From Promerops cafer (Eukaryota; Chordata; Aves; Passeriformes; Nectariniidae), in assembly GCA_013398275.1 (NCBI GenBank), contig VZSE01002458.1:18108-82107 (forward strand): DNA of 64,000 nt, written 5' to 3'. Both the position numbers and the translations under genes were made by a program. This document shows positions 1 to 11,280 of this stretch, piece after piece. The notes below the pieces were generated by a model. It saw only the letters and a list, made by a program, of their open reading frames with translations. It ran no database searches and was not told the DNA's origin. Within the stretch, counting starts at the first letter, position 1; every line of letters starts with the position of its first letter.

Positions 1-267
1 TTTTTCTTTTTTTTTCTTTTTCTTTTTCTTGTTTTTTTCTTTTTTTGGGGGGGTGGAGGGTGGAGTTGTTTCTTGGGGTTTTTTTTGTTTTGTTTCGTTG
101 TCCGGAGTTTCTCTGTTCTGTTGAGATATTTCACTTAGTTCGCCCCTTTTTCCGCTATTTTCGTTGAGTTCGATTTTCCTTCCTGCCGACGCCCGTTCCC
201 AGTTCCGCAGCCCCTCTCTGCCCCGTGAGCGGCAGCTCTCGCTCAGCCGCTGCCCCTGTGCCCGCAG
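1..267 (+). other. TBX22 intron, left edge of window
   Basis: This is the 3' end of an intron of TBX22. It begins with a T-rich tract (about 1-58) of T runs broken by single C or G and ending in a G run, then becomes GC-rich toward the exon. The intron ends in a CAG acceptor at 265-267, preceded by a pyrimidine-rich stretch. The upstream coding exons, for the N-terminus and the first part of the T-box, are outside the window. Confidence 0.8.
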
Positions 268-369
268 GAGGATGTTCCCGTCCGTCCGCGTCAAGGTGAA
301 GGGGCTGGAGCCGCTGCAGCAATATTACATCGCCATCGACGTCGTGCCCGTGGACTCCAAAAGATACAG
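268..369 (+). CDS. TBX22: TBX22 coding exon (T-box, MFPSVRVKV...)
   Basis: This exon follows a CAG acceptor at 265-267 and ends at a GT donor at 370. Its first base completes an Arg codon from the preceding, unseen exon. It encodes the RMFPSVRVKVKGL to VDSKRYR segment of the T-box. It ends in phase 2: the AG of an Arg codon is completed by G578. Confidence 0.95.
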
Positions 370-3300
370 GTACCGGGGGGACGGGCGGGGCCCCCACACC
401 CCCGCGGGACCCGTCCTGCGCTGATGGCCGCGATCTGCGACCCGAGCGGGACACGCGAGTCACGCAGAGGTGTTGGGGGGGCCCGCACGCACCTATAGAA
501 TTTCTATATGTGTGCGTGGCTGTGGGGGGCAGGTGGGGACGGGCTCCCGCCGGCTGACGCGGCCCGGCCCGGGCCAGGTACGTCTATCACAGCTCGCAGT
601 GGATGGTGGCGGGGAACACGGACCACTCCTGCATCACCCCGCGCCTCTACATCCACCCCGACTCCCCCTGCTCGGGGGAGACCTGGATGAGGCAAATCAT
701 CAGCTTCGACCGCGTGAAGCTCACCAACAACGAGATGGACGACAAGGGGCACGTAGGTGTGGGGCAGCCCAGCCGGGAGGGCCGGGGAGGGGCAGAGCAT
801 CGCCCCGGGGTGCGGAGCATCACCCGGGGGGCAGCGCCGGGAAGGCGGGGGCCGGTCCCTCCTGCCCCGGGGCTCAGGGCTGCGTCCTTCCTGAGCCTCG
901 CCTCGGGGTTTTCTTCCTGCCCTTCTCCCTCCGGGGGGGCTCAGCCGCCTGTCCCCCCGCACAGATCATCCTGCAGTCCATGCACAAGTACAAGCCCCGC
1001 GTCCACGTTATCGCCCAGGATTCTCGCTTCGATCTAGCGCAGATCCAGTCGCTGCCGGCTGAGGGTGTGCAGACCTTCTCCTTCCAGGAGACCGAGTTCA
1101 CCACCGTCACGGCCTACCAGAACCAGCAGGTACCGGGAGCCGGGGGGACGGAGAGCCCCGGCGGTACCGGGAGCCGGGGGGGACGGAGAGCCCCGGCGGT
1201 ACCGGGAGCCGGGGGGACGGAGAGCCCCGATGGCCGCGGCCGCCGGTCCCAGTGGCCCCTCCGCTTTCACCCTGCAGATCACGAAGCTGAAGATCGACAG
1301 GAATCCCTTCGCCAAAGGTTTTCGGGACCCCGGCAGGAACAGGTAAGGGCCGGGGCCGCCCCGCCGCGCCCCCCCGGCTCGCCGGCCCCGCGGCTGCGTT
1401 CAACGCGCTCTCGCCCCGCAGGGGGGTCCTGGACGGGCTCCTGGAGACCTACCCGTGGAGAGCCCCCCTCGCCCTGGACTTTAAGGCTTTCGGCGCAGAC
1501 AGCCAGGGTAAGTGAATCCCGCTCGCTGCCTCTCCCGGCCGCAAACCCGGAGCTCCCCGCGGGGCTCAAACCACCAAAGATAACGAGGTGCGCCCAGAAA
1601 AAGAATCCCTGCTTTTTGGGGGAGTTAATTCCGCGTTGGTTCGGATAAAACTCCTGTGAAAAATGGATGCGAGAAACCGGGAAGAACAGGATGAGGGCGC
1701 GGGCTGCTCCAGCCCCCGGCTGAAACCAGAGTTAGATAGGCAGAAAAAAATATCTAAGTGTGCAGGAGGCTAATTTGGAGTCGGGTTGTTCCGGCTTTGA
1801 TCCTGTTACACTAATTGCTTCCAACCGGGTTGGGAATATCAACTACAAACGTGGTAGTGGTGACCGCCCGTGCTTTCTGCAGCGGCAGCTTCTGCGCCGA
1901 CAAATGCAACAGAAAATAAAGTTATCTGGTGTTTAGGATGCAGCAGTCACACAGAAGTGAAGAGAAGAGGAGGAAAATTTTTGGGGAAAATGTTCTTCTT
2001 CATTCTGACAAGAGCAACCGATCTTTTACAGCCCTTTTCCAGAAAAACGGCTTCAGAAAGTAATATTTGAAAACAGATTATTCATAGCGCCGAAGGAAAA
2101 AAACTAACAGCTCGTTTGCACATTGAAGCTTTCCAAGTTGGGTTTAAAGTCGCGAGTTAAACTCACGTTTATATCAGGAACTCTTCAAACTCTTGGAACA
2201 CACCAAGTCACCCCTGTGTCTGCTGGGAAATGCTGCAAAAATCACAGCAAAAATTCGTGTTCTGCAGACGTAGAAATGAGGGCACAAAGAAATCAGATTC
2301 GGGAGAAATTAAGAGGTTTATCAGTTATAAAGAGAACTAAAATTATTATCATTAATTGTTGGTAGTAGGAGTAGCAGCTTTATTAGTATTATTAATAGGT
2401 TTTTCATTAATTTTATTTCTAGAAAATATATTATGCAAAAAGCTCCTTTTGAACCAATTTGCCGGGGGAGAGGAGGTGGTGGATGAGCTGTGTGAGGAAT
2501 GAAACAACAGCAACTGCAATGTTAAAACTGCTAAAATATTATTGTACATATAATATTAGAGCTACCTGGGATTTTTAGAATTTTTTTTTCTTGTTTGATG
2601 TATTTGGTATTTTTCTTCAGGATGGAATTCCTGGACTGATATAAATATAACAGCAGTTATACTGCAGTTCTACTACTAACAAAATAGATTTTGAAGAAAT
2701 GCCATAAAACTGAAATCCCAAAGCTCTAAAACCAGGAGGCAAATTAAAAGAAATTATGGCCAATATGCTGAAGAAAAAACTGGCCATAGCATTTTTTATT
2801 TTTAAGCCTAATAGAAAGGGAAGAAAACATCTGCTCATTGATCTGCTCCATCGTTTCTGCTGTGATCCCCATTCCCAAACTTGCTGTGGAATTTGGGTGA
2901 TATTATTGCTCAGGGTACCGTGCAGCAGATACTGACCCTGCTTTGCTCTGCTGTGTCCAGCCACGTAGGGGTTTGCTCGCTGCCTCGCACACAAATATCA
3001 GCTCAATCCCATATTTTACATGACCCAAAGTCCCCGAGCCCTGGAGGACATCAGGATATGTCCATGGAGAGAGGACTGGATCCTGCCCTGCTGATGTCAG
3101 GACTGAAGCAGCCACTGACATCAGCAGGGAAGGGTGAGACCTTCACGCCACAAAACCTTCCCCGATTATTGTGATCAAGGGCTGACCTGTGAGAGGCTCT
3201 GCTTGTTGGGAGTTTGGAAATTAATTTGCATCACATTCAAAATCTTTGTGTTTTTAAGGTTTTTTTAAGATTTGCTCTACCAGCAGTCGTGGTTCAGTTT

Positions 3301-4813
3301 TACAGTTGATTTCAGGTCGCTGGTTGCGTGTCAAGTCGGATCAGATCCCAGCCAGGCATTGTATTGGTTGGAATTGAATGTAAATAGTAGCACAAATCCA
3401 CATTCCCTTACATCCTTTCCCAGTGATTTTGGTAAGAAATTAAAATAAAGGTGTGGGGGAGGGGGGACCCCTCTGGAAGAATTTGGTAATGAGTGTGCAG
3501 CAGACATTTGGCTCTCCACAGGCGGGAGATGAAACCAGCATCTGTGTAGCACCAGGGCCGGCTGCCCCGAGCACCATTCCCACCTCGGAGCAGCCACCCA
3601 GTCCCTGCTTCATTTTTACTCCTTGGGGTTGCTCTCCTACCGAATTCTGAAAGTGTTCATTCATCCCTTCCAGAAAGGAGGACGTTCACACGGCTTGTGA
3701 GTTTGAATTTCTGGAGACACCGATAGCATTCAGGGGAATGTTTCAAATTGCTTGGGAAGCCAAGTGAAATGAGTCAATTCCTGTGAGCAGGAAGGTACAA
3801 AAAAATTCTCCATCAGGCTGAATATGCTTTTTTGTTCTTGTATCCAAGGGGAAAAAGCTGTCTGGAATTTGCATGAAAAATAGGGAACCTGAAATGGCAA
3901 GGGTGTGTGTATAGCAGGGTTATCGGTCGTGCAGCCAGGTACGGATCCAGGCATGTGTGGAGCTGGATTTACTATGATCCCAGTCCAAGGAATGGGATTA
4001 GCCATGTGTAAATATTGTTCTTAGACAAATACCAGCTAACAATAACCATTTATGGGTAGATCTTCCCATTTTCCAGGAGCTGGTCTTTGGAGCGGGTTTG
4101 TGCTTGGATGGACACCGGCAGCAGGGAGACCTGGAGTGGGAGCAGGAGTCCTCCAAGGGTTGCTTGGCTGTGGACACCAGTTAGCCCAGCCTGGATGATT
4201 TCTGTTTTCCTTTCCAGGTGGGAGCTCCAGCTCTTCTCCAGTGGCCTCCAGTGGTGGGACCCCTTCTCCTCTGAACCCCCTGCTCTCTCCATCGTGCTCC
4301 CCTCCCACGCTTCACCTGCCCGCGAGCAACCTGGGCATGTCGTGCCCTGAGAGCTTCCTGCACCCCCTCAACGTGCCCCTCTACTACAAGATCTGCCCTA
4401 CGAGCTTCTTGAGACAACAGGCACTCCTCTTTCCGAGCCATGAAAAACTGGGAGCCACCAACCCACACCTTTTACCCCACTTCATGGTGGATATGCCCAA
4501 ACTGTCTTCCCTGAAAAACGCCAAAGCTGAAGACTTAAACGCTCAGTGCCTACAAGCCCCCGGTTCTGCTGGTCAAATGCTGTATGGATTACATGCATCT
4601 GGAAACATTTTCCCATCAAGTCCCATTGCTCGGGAAGCACTTAATTGTTCTTTACATCCTCCATATGGCTTGTATGGTTATAACTTCTCTGTGCCATCCA
4701 GACTGATGAATGCAGCAGGGCATTTCAAAGTGAGTGACAGCATTCCGGCTGCTTTGAGGGACGGCAGATGCAATCACTCCAACTGGCACCCCACAATTAA
4801 CCACTGCCTTTAG
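268..4813 (+). CDS. TBX22: T-box transcription factor TBX22, 3' part, six exons
   Basis: TBX22 is a nuclear T-box DNA-binding factor, mostly a repressor, needed for palate and tongue development; human mutations cause X-linked cleft palate with ankyloglossia (established knowledge). Coding exons: 268-369, 578-752, 965-1129, 1278-1342, 1422-1507 and 4218-4813. All junctions are GT-AG and join in one frame, giving 395 residues. The protein begins RMFPSVRVKVKGL and keeps T-box signatures such as IDVVPVDSKRYR, YHSSQWMVAGNTDH, KLTNNEMDDKGH, TAYQNQQITKLKI and NPFAKGFRD. The C-terminal exon matches TBX22 specifically (SSGGTPSPLN, YYKICPTSF, QMLYGL, GNIFPSS, INHCL end), which separates it from TBX15, TBX18 and TBX1. 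Human TBX22 has about 520 residues, so roughly 125 N-terminal residues lie off the left edge. The T-box exons sit in very GC-rich DNA with short introns (79-212 bp). The last intron is 2.7 kb. No frameshift is seen. Confidence 0.97.
578..752 (+). CDS. TBX22: TBX22 coding exon (T-box, YVYHSSQWMVAG...)
   Basis: The acceptor CAG is at 575-577 and the donor GT at 753. The exon encodes YVYHSSQWMVAGNTDH through WMRQIISFDRVKLTNNEMDD and ends KGH in phase 0. It is the core of the DNA-binding T-box. Confidence 0.96.
965..1129 (+). CDS. TBX22: TBX22 coding exon (T-box, IILQSMHKYKP...)
   Basis: The acceptor CAG is at 962-964 and the donor GT at 1130-1131 (CAG|GTACCG). The 55 codons run from IILQSMHKYKPRVHVI to TVTAYQNQQ. 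The donor lies at the first copy of a 34-35 bp tandem repeat that occupies most of the next intron. Confidence 0.96.
1129..1230 (+). repeat. 34-35 bp minisatellite in a TBX22 intron
   Basis: About three tandem units start at 1129, 1163 and 1198. Each begins GGTACCGGGAGCCGG and continues through GACGGAGAGCCCC; the second unit has one extra G. The first unit includes the last base of the exon and the splice donor, so each later unit carries a near-copy of the donor context. Confidence 0.9.
1278..1342 (+). CDS. TBX22: TBX22 coding exon (T-box end, ITKLKIDRNPFAKG...)
   Basis: The acceptor CAG is at 1275-1277 and the donor GTAAGG at 1343. It encodes ITKLKIDRNPFAKGFRD and PGRNR, the C-terminal helix of the T-box. 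It ends with AG of an Arg codon completed by G1422. Confidence 0.96.
1422..1507 (+). CDS. TBX22: TBX22 coding exon (GVLDGLLETYPW...)
   Basis: The acceptor CAG is at 1419-1421 and the donor GTAAGT at 1508. The preceding intron is only 79 bp. The exon encodes GVLDGLLETYPWRAPLALDF through KAFGADSQ, just after the T-box, and ends with the first base of a Gly codon completed at 4218. Confidence 0.96.
1508..4217 (+). other. Last intron of TBX22 (2.7 kb)
   Basis: This intron runs from the GTAAGT donor at 1508 to the CAG acceptor at 4215-4217. Composition changes from GC-rich (to about 1,730) to AT-rich. I see no CR1 copy and no ORF resembling a known protein. Confidence 0.9.
4218..4813 (+). CDS. 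TBX22: TBX22 terminal coding exon
   Basis: The acceptor TTTCCAG ends at 4217 and the stop TAG is at 4811-4813. The exon encodes the Ser-rich and Pro-rich linker (GGSSSSSPVASSGG) and the TBX22-type C-terminal region (LLSPSCSPPTLHLP, CPESFLHPLNVPLYYKICPT, QMLYGLHASGNIF, YGYNFSVPSRLM, CNHSNWHPTINHCL). It is less GC-rich than the T-box exons 2.7 kb upstream. Confidence 0.96.
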
Positions 4814-5920
4814 TGGGATCAGAGAATATTTCTGAGTTATGTAAAGCAAGTCCTTCCTTCCTTCATAGCCAGGGGCTCGTTAGTTATTGACTCTGCAACA
4901 CGGCGTGGTACAGGAGCAGGATGGGCAGGCATTTAATCCTTTTATTTTGTGGACAGAAGTGTTGTGGTGTTGGGAGGGTGGAGGATCTGGGAGGGTCTGA
5001 GATGACCCTGAGGTGATACCTTTTGGCCACATCTATGTCACAGTTGTAGGTTAAGAGCAAACTGTCAGTCACTTTTTTACTATTTGCACTCTCAAGTGGG
5101 GACATTGATGTCTGTATTTCTACAACTCTGTTTTCTCTCTCTTGCTTGCCTTTAGTTAGCTCAGAGCCCTGAGGAGCTGCTGCTCACCCACTCAAGTTTT
5201 ATCCCTAATTTCAAAGGGACTATCCAGGACCTGGACTTGGCAAAGGAGCCACATCTGGCCAAGCACTCGAGCTTGTTCTTGAGTTCCCTTGGCTCTAATG
5301 GGTCCTAATTAATGACATAAAAGTCCCTCATTCTCCAAGACCCAGATGCTCTGTTATCAGGGTGGGGACATAAATCCAAGTACTTTAAATCCAAGTATCT
5401 GCTGCCAGGTTAAAGAAAGGCAGGATGAAAGATGGATGGGGTGAGAAGCTGGAGGAGTGGCCCAGAGCCCTCTTTTCTATGCCCCACTCTCCAGCGGCAC
5501 CAGCATCGATGGCGCGGTGGGAAGGACAGGATGGGGTCACACATCTCTCCCGTGGTGAGATGGATCCATGCTGGGGACATGGAAGATACATCTTGGAGAG
5601 TTGTGTGGGATGAAACACCCTCAGGAGCCCTGCAGGACAATCCTCCAACCCAGAGCTCTCAGCCCCAAGGGACACAGAAGATCCACGTGGGATCTCATCC
5701 AGCCTGTGCCCGAAGGAAGGGGCAGGGATGCTCCTGTCTCAGTCCCACAGAGAACACGGATCCTTTATGGAGAATTACAACTCTACAGGCCCTGGAACAT
5801 GAGATTTTAAATTCCTGTTGGTTTTCTTGTAACCCGTGGATATTCTTGTTATTCCTGTAAATAATCTCCAGCTCCCAAGGGCGCCATGTAACTCACAATA
5901 AATCAGGACACGGGTTTTAT
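4814..5920 (+). other. Probable TBX22 3' UTR
   Basis: This is non-coding sequence after the TAG stop, up to the first good poly(A) signal at 5897-5902. It contains a short CCTT repeat at 4851-4864. The UTR end is inferred from the signal only. Confidence 0.5.
5897..5902 (+). promoter_or_regulatory. Candidate poly(A) signal of TBX22
   Basis: This is an AATAAA hexamer about 1.1 kb after the TBX22 stop, followed within 40 bases by a T-rich stretch. It is the first canonical hexamer I noticed downstream of the stop. Confidence 0.45.
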
Positions 5921-8900
5921 TCTTTATTTGATCAATGTTCAGTCTCTACCTAAAGTCAAATGTATCACTTGATAGATGGCAGAGATTGGAAAATAAGGCT
6001 TGGTTGAGACCAGCCCCATTTTGGGATTAATCCTATATTTTCAAACACAACACACGATATAGAGGGATTAGGCACAGGTTTAAGAATCAAAACTGATACC
6101 AGAGTTTTGATTTTATTTTCAGCCTTAACAGATAACAAATTCAGACCAGAAAAAGCAATATCAAAAGCTGCTAAATTAACAAAAAATACACTTTTACTTT
6201 CATGAGACTTTGATAAAATTCAGACAACATTGGTTTCCCTAATTTTCCTGCTTTGGGTGTTCACAGAGCCCCCAGTGCTGCCAGTATGAAATGGGGGGTT
6301 GTGATAAATGGTCTGTACAACTGTAAAAATGAACAAACCTGCTTTCTCGGGCTGTTTCTTAGCAGTTTATCTTACTATTTTTATTAAAAAAGAAAAAAAA
6401 AAAGAAAAAGCTTTTTTTTCCTTGGGAGTCCTTATTTCCAACATTGGCCGTGACTGAATTCCCGTGGCAAGTCCACTGCTGGCCCTGGCCAGGCTCTGTC
6501 CAGCTGAGTGACCACAGCCCAGCCCCCACATGTGGTTGTGCTCCTGGGGAGCTGGAAGGCTCTTCCTGATCAGTCACGGATTTGTGCAGCGGGGAACTTC
6601 CAATTTTCCAAATATTTGCGGTTGCATAAGATATTCCAGAGTTGCTGGCCATGAGCTGTAATCCAGTAAATCAGTGTCTGGTTAAAAATGTGACTGATAA
6701 TGACTGGGAGAGATATTTTTGGTGCAGTGATTTGCTCCACCAGGAATGATGCTCGGCTGATTCCAGTGGAATTGAGCTGGATCTCAAAGCGCCTCCGTGG
6801 GTCCCGTAGGATCCCAGGTTTCACCATCCTCCCTCCTCGCAGCCACATGGAAAACACACCCAGAGCCTGGTCCTTGCAAGGTCTGAGCGTGTCCCAGGGG
6901 TGCCACACTTTGGGAGGGTGCTCATCAGGCAGATCCAGAAATGTCAATTTGTCTGTAGGAGAGGTCGGCACGGCGCGAGTGGAGCTGCTTGATCTGGGTT
7001 ATCTGAGGGTTATTTCCATTTTCTTTGCCTTCACCTCCTGCTTTTATCCTTTCAAAAACCAGTCTAAGAAATAAAAAGGATGTGGGTGGTGTTTTCAAGC
7101 AGTCATAGCTCTGTGTCATGAACCACCAAGGCCACCTCAGAGCAGACCAAGCTCCCTGGTGCTTCTGGCATAGGAATATTTTCCATATCCACAACAGTGG
7201 CTCAGCTGATTCACTCACACTATAAAATAGATGGGTTTGCCTAGATATTAAAATAAATGTGCCCCAAAAAGCAGCTAACCTGCGTTCTACACTCTCAGGG
7301 TCATTTGTAAAACAGCTGCTAGTGGGAGGTGAGTGGCAGAACTCAAGAGAATAAATCAGATTAATCAATAGGATTTATTAAATGTGAAACTGGGCAAACC
7401 AAGGTCGATATTTCAAGCAAGCCCATGTGCCTGTCAATACAATTCCATTGCATATTGCTTCGTATTTCTTGCCACAAATATTATTGGAAAACTCGTGGCC
7501 ATTTCAACATTCACAATTCTTTGGACTTAGTGGGCAAATACAAACAGCACCTCAGGACTACAGTGCTATTTTTAAACGGGAACAGGGAGAAAAAAAAAAA
7601 AACAAAGGGTTTTTTTAAAAGATGAAACTTGCTGAACAATCTCAGCTATTAGTCATTTGACCTTTCGCAAGAGGAGTTTGAAGTTATTTGGGAATATCTG
7701 AGCCTGTTTATAGCACCCATCATGTAAAATTCACCACTCCAGAGGTGCCGTGTCCGTACCCAGCGCTGGGACATGGGATGGGCTCAGTGCTCAGACGTGG
7801 GGGTGGATTTAAAATCCAAGGAGACAAAATACTGGGCAATAATATTTTTAATCAAAGTGCAGTTTACTCTCTGGTTTCACCCAAATTTAATCCATCTATT
7901 GGGGAAGCCAAAGGCATAGAGGGAGCATCGGATGTCGCTTTGTGCGATGGAAGTGCCTCGGTTTACATTTGATCTGCTGAGGTTGGGGCTGTAATTAGAT
8001 GATAATTTGTATCACAATTATGCAAAGCAAACGAGGATTGGATAGCAAGATAGAGCAGAACAAATAAGCACCCAGACCATTTGAAATGCATCCAGTATGG
8101 AAACCATGTCCATGTGTGGCTGGGGCTGGGGACATGTTGTTCCAATAAAGCTGTAGAAAGGGAAAAGGCCAGGATCGGTTCCTCCAAAAGTTTCAAATGC
8201 TCATGTTTACAAATTTGTATTGCACATTAATATGTAAACATAGCCTATTGGAAACAGATGAGGCCACAATATTTACGTGCCCTTTCCTCTTTGTTTTGGG
8301 TGTCTGGTTGTCCCCCAGAACACACAACATCTGTGGTGACTCATAAAACTCAGCTCAGGAAGCTAAAGGAGAGGTTCAGATAATTATAAAATCGCTGGTG
8401 CCATGGAGGCTCTCCCATCCCAGATGGATTTTGGGTTCCAGGTGCAGGGGGATGCATTCACAACTCCTGTGGGGTGCTAGGAGCACTCGGTGGCTGGAGC
8501 TGCACTTTGCAGTGCCACGAGTGAAGCCTCATTTCTTGGCATTTACTGGATGAATTTTATAATTTTCTTTACTGCTGTGTCACCTGGAGCCATGACAGGA
8601 ATCATGGTGTTGCTTGGAACATGCAGGAACTCCATCCATGCCCTCTCCATGCTCCACCAATGCTGCAACCACTGGGAAAAACAGCTTTTAAAACATCAAG
8701 AACTATTTTTTATAAATTAATTTCCAAAAGGAAAAGGAAAAGCACCTTCCTCACAATGTGAATAAAAGCTTTGACTTGTTATTCACTTTTTATTTCACTA
8801 GTTTATTTGCATTTTGGGATGCAAACTCCAGGCATGAATGCCGATGGATGCAGCAGTCGAGGCTGTTGGGAATTACAGGGGCTGGGAGGACTTTTGCAGA

Positions 8901-11059
8901 TGTTGGGAATTGCCCTGCAAGCTGTTTGTGCTTAATAGAGCTCTGGTCTCCCCAAGCTCGTGGAATTTCTGAATTTTGCAGTTATTTATAAAGCCACTTC
9001 TCCACTGTGTCCTTTTGGTGACATTCCCAAGAAGGACCTATCGTCTACTTCCATCCATCAAACCATTTCCTCCCAGACTGCTGCTCCTAAAGCACCAAGT
9101 TTTCAGTTTATTGTAGCAATTAAGTACAAGAAGGAGTCCAGGCTTTGAGAAGGACCCCTTGAGCTTATAAATCAAACAACACAAAGCAGCAAGTAAAAGT
9201 CAAGACCTTTCTGGAGAGGGAAACACCAGCAATAGGGAGAAAACTTTGGAAAAACCATCTTTGCTGCCTAAGGAGGCAGATCCTGAACAAAACCAGACAG
9301 GGGGCAAGAAGTGAGGATGGATTCTGGCTCTCTGAAGTCTGAAGATATATTGGATACATTTTTCAGATATTTTCAGCTATTTTCTCTTGTTTCAAAAGCC
9401 TCGCCTTTTCAGGTTTTCAGAGAATGGTGTTTTGGAGAAATTCACTTTTTCCTTCTTGGCACTGGCTCCAGATCTCACCTCAGAGCTGGGTCCCAGCTCC
9501 AACAATTTCCTCGGGGCCCTGCCCAGCAGCTGGGAGCAATTAGCAGCTCATCCACCCGCTCCACTCACCTGCCTGAGGAGCCCTGACAGGTCCATCTGCT
9601 TCCAGTCAGGCCTCAAATGAAACCTTCCGCTCCAAGGGCAAGAAACGACTCAAGGACTTGTGTGGTGACTTAGAAATTACTCAGCTGATGCTCCAGGGAT
9701 GGATTCTGTCCTCAGCTCCTGGTCCATCAGAGTGAACTGCTGCATCCCTTCCCCCCGGACCTGCAGCCTGAAACCAGCAGAAATATCCTTTTTTAGGCAG
9801 GTTTGGGTAGATATTAAACACTGACCCACGATCCTGTTGTGCCCACGTCACCTCAAGCACCCGGTGGTTTAAACCATCCTCTTCCACCACACATTGCTTT
9901 AACCACGCTGTAGGCTTCAGGCAGTTTGATAAATGTTGGGGCTGGTGCTGTGTTCCATGGGTTTTTCAATCCCAGGACAAAATGGTGTGATCCAGGAGGC
10001 TGGGCTGGTTTATCCTCAACAGCACCACGATACCCTGTGCCCTCCAAAGCTGTGGAGGCAACTTCAAATGAGTCCGATAAGGTCCCATCCTCTCACAAGA
10101 CTTGAGATTTGGGGCTGGAATTAGGGAATTTTCTCCCTGCAATGAAAGTTTTCACATGTCTATCCCTAGATATATTCAACCAGGGTTTTAACACCACTGC
10201 CTGTGCAAAATAAACAGATTTAAGTTTACACCAATACCTTCATTTCTTGCAGCAAATCATTATGTCTGAAAGTGTTAATAAACTTAAAGATGAGAACTCA
10301 CAGTCTTCAAAAAATTTGATGATCAACAATTTTTCTTCTGTGGAGGCCAATCCATGTTGAATATCCAGCTGCCCCACTCAGGACATGCAGGTACCACATG
10401 TCTCCCTTCACCAGCAACACTTTTAGCTTCAGCCCTTTGCTGAATTCTTCCTTTACTTTTGTTAAAAGTCGTACTGTAAAATTAATCAAAGTCGATATGC
10501 TATTTCCTGTATCGTATTTCTTCTAACGTTATCAATATTGCTAATAAAAATAGAGATTGGAACAGTATGTTGTAATGTCCAGGATATAAGCCAGATCCTG
10601 CTGCAGCTCAAATAAATATGAATTTGGCCTTTGGCTTTCATAAAAGCAGGATAATGTCTCTATCTGGGCTCTTCTAACGGATAACATCAGCCCCCTTTGC
10701 TTCGCTTCTCAGAATTCCCAGAATTTGAGAATTTAGGCTGGTAGAAGAAATACAACTCTGCGTCCTAGAGATTTTCAAGATTAAACCAAATCACAGTAAA
10801 GCAGAGCCCCAAACTTTATTCCTAGCTGAAACAAAATCTGGCATTCCCAAAGCCTTCGTGCTTTGAAAGTGCTGACACTTCCCACGCTGGCCCTTGGAAT
10901 TGCAAATGAGGAGCTCTTGAGGGAGAGAATGGGAAGGAGAGAACAGGGAAGAGCTCATATGGATCTGGTCAGGTCCAGGTACTTCATCCCTGCTGCTGTT
11001 CCTCCTTCCCAAGACAATATCCCCTCTTTCTGAGGTGGTTTTTTAGTCAAATTTTTGGT
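5921..11059. other. Intergenic DNA downstream of TBX22
   Basis: This 5 kb stretch is AT-rich, without recognisable genes or CR1 copies. It has A-rich runs at about 6384-6410 and 7589-7602. Short ORFs here have no family-like sequence. Function is unknown; it could hold distal TBX22 regulatory elements. Confidence 0.6.
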
Positions 11060-11280
11060 CAAAGAATTAGGAAGGAATTCTCCCCTGTGAGTGTGGGGAG
11101 GCCCTGGCACAGGGTGCCCAGAGAAGCTGTGGCTGCCCCATCCCTGGAAGTGTCCAGGGCCAGGCTGGACAGGGCTTGGAGCAGCCTGGGATAGTGGAAG
11201 TTGTCCCTGCCCATGGCAGGGGTGGGACTGGATGGGCTTCAAGGTCCCTCCACCTTAAACCATTCCATGATTCCATGAAA
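11060..11280 (+). mobile_element. CR1 LINE 3' fragment
   Basis: The fragment contains the avian CR1 3' segments GGCCCTGGCACAGGGTGCCC, AGAAGCTGTGGCTGCCC and CCCTGCCCATGGCAGGGG, and ends in a CCATTCCATGATTCCATGA tail, which marks the sense 3' end on the plus strand. Its diagnostic block is of the CCCCATCCCTGG type. Confidence 0.9.

Noticed and set aside
470..1648. A 392-codon plus-strand ORF over the TBX22 T-box region
   Set aside because: It reads through introns in GC-rich DNA. Only short pieces coincide with true exons, and the spliced T-box frame with GT-AG junctions explains the conserved protein.
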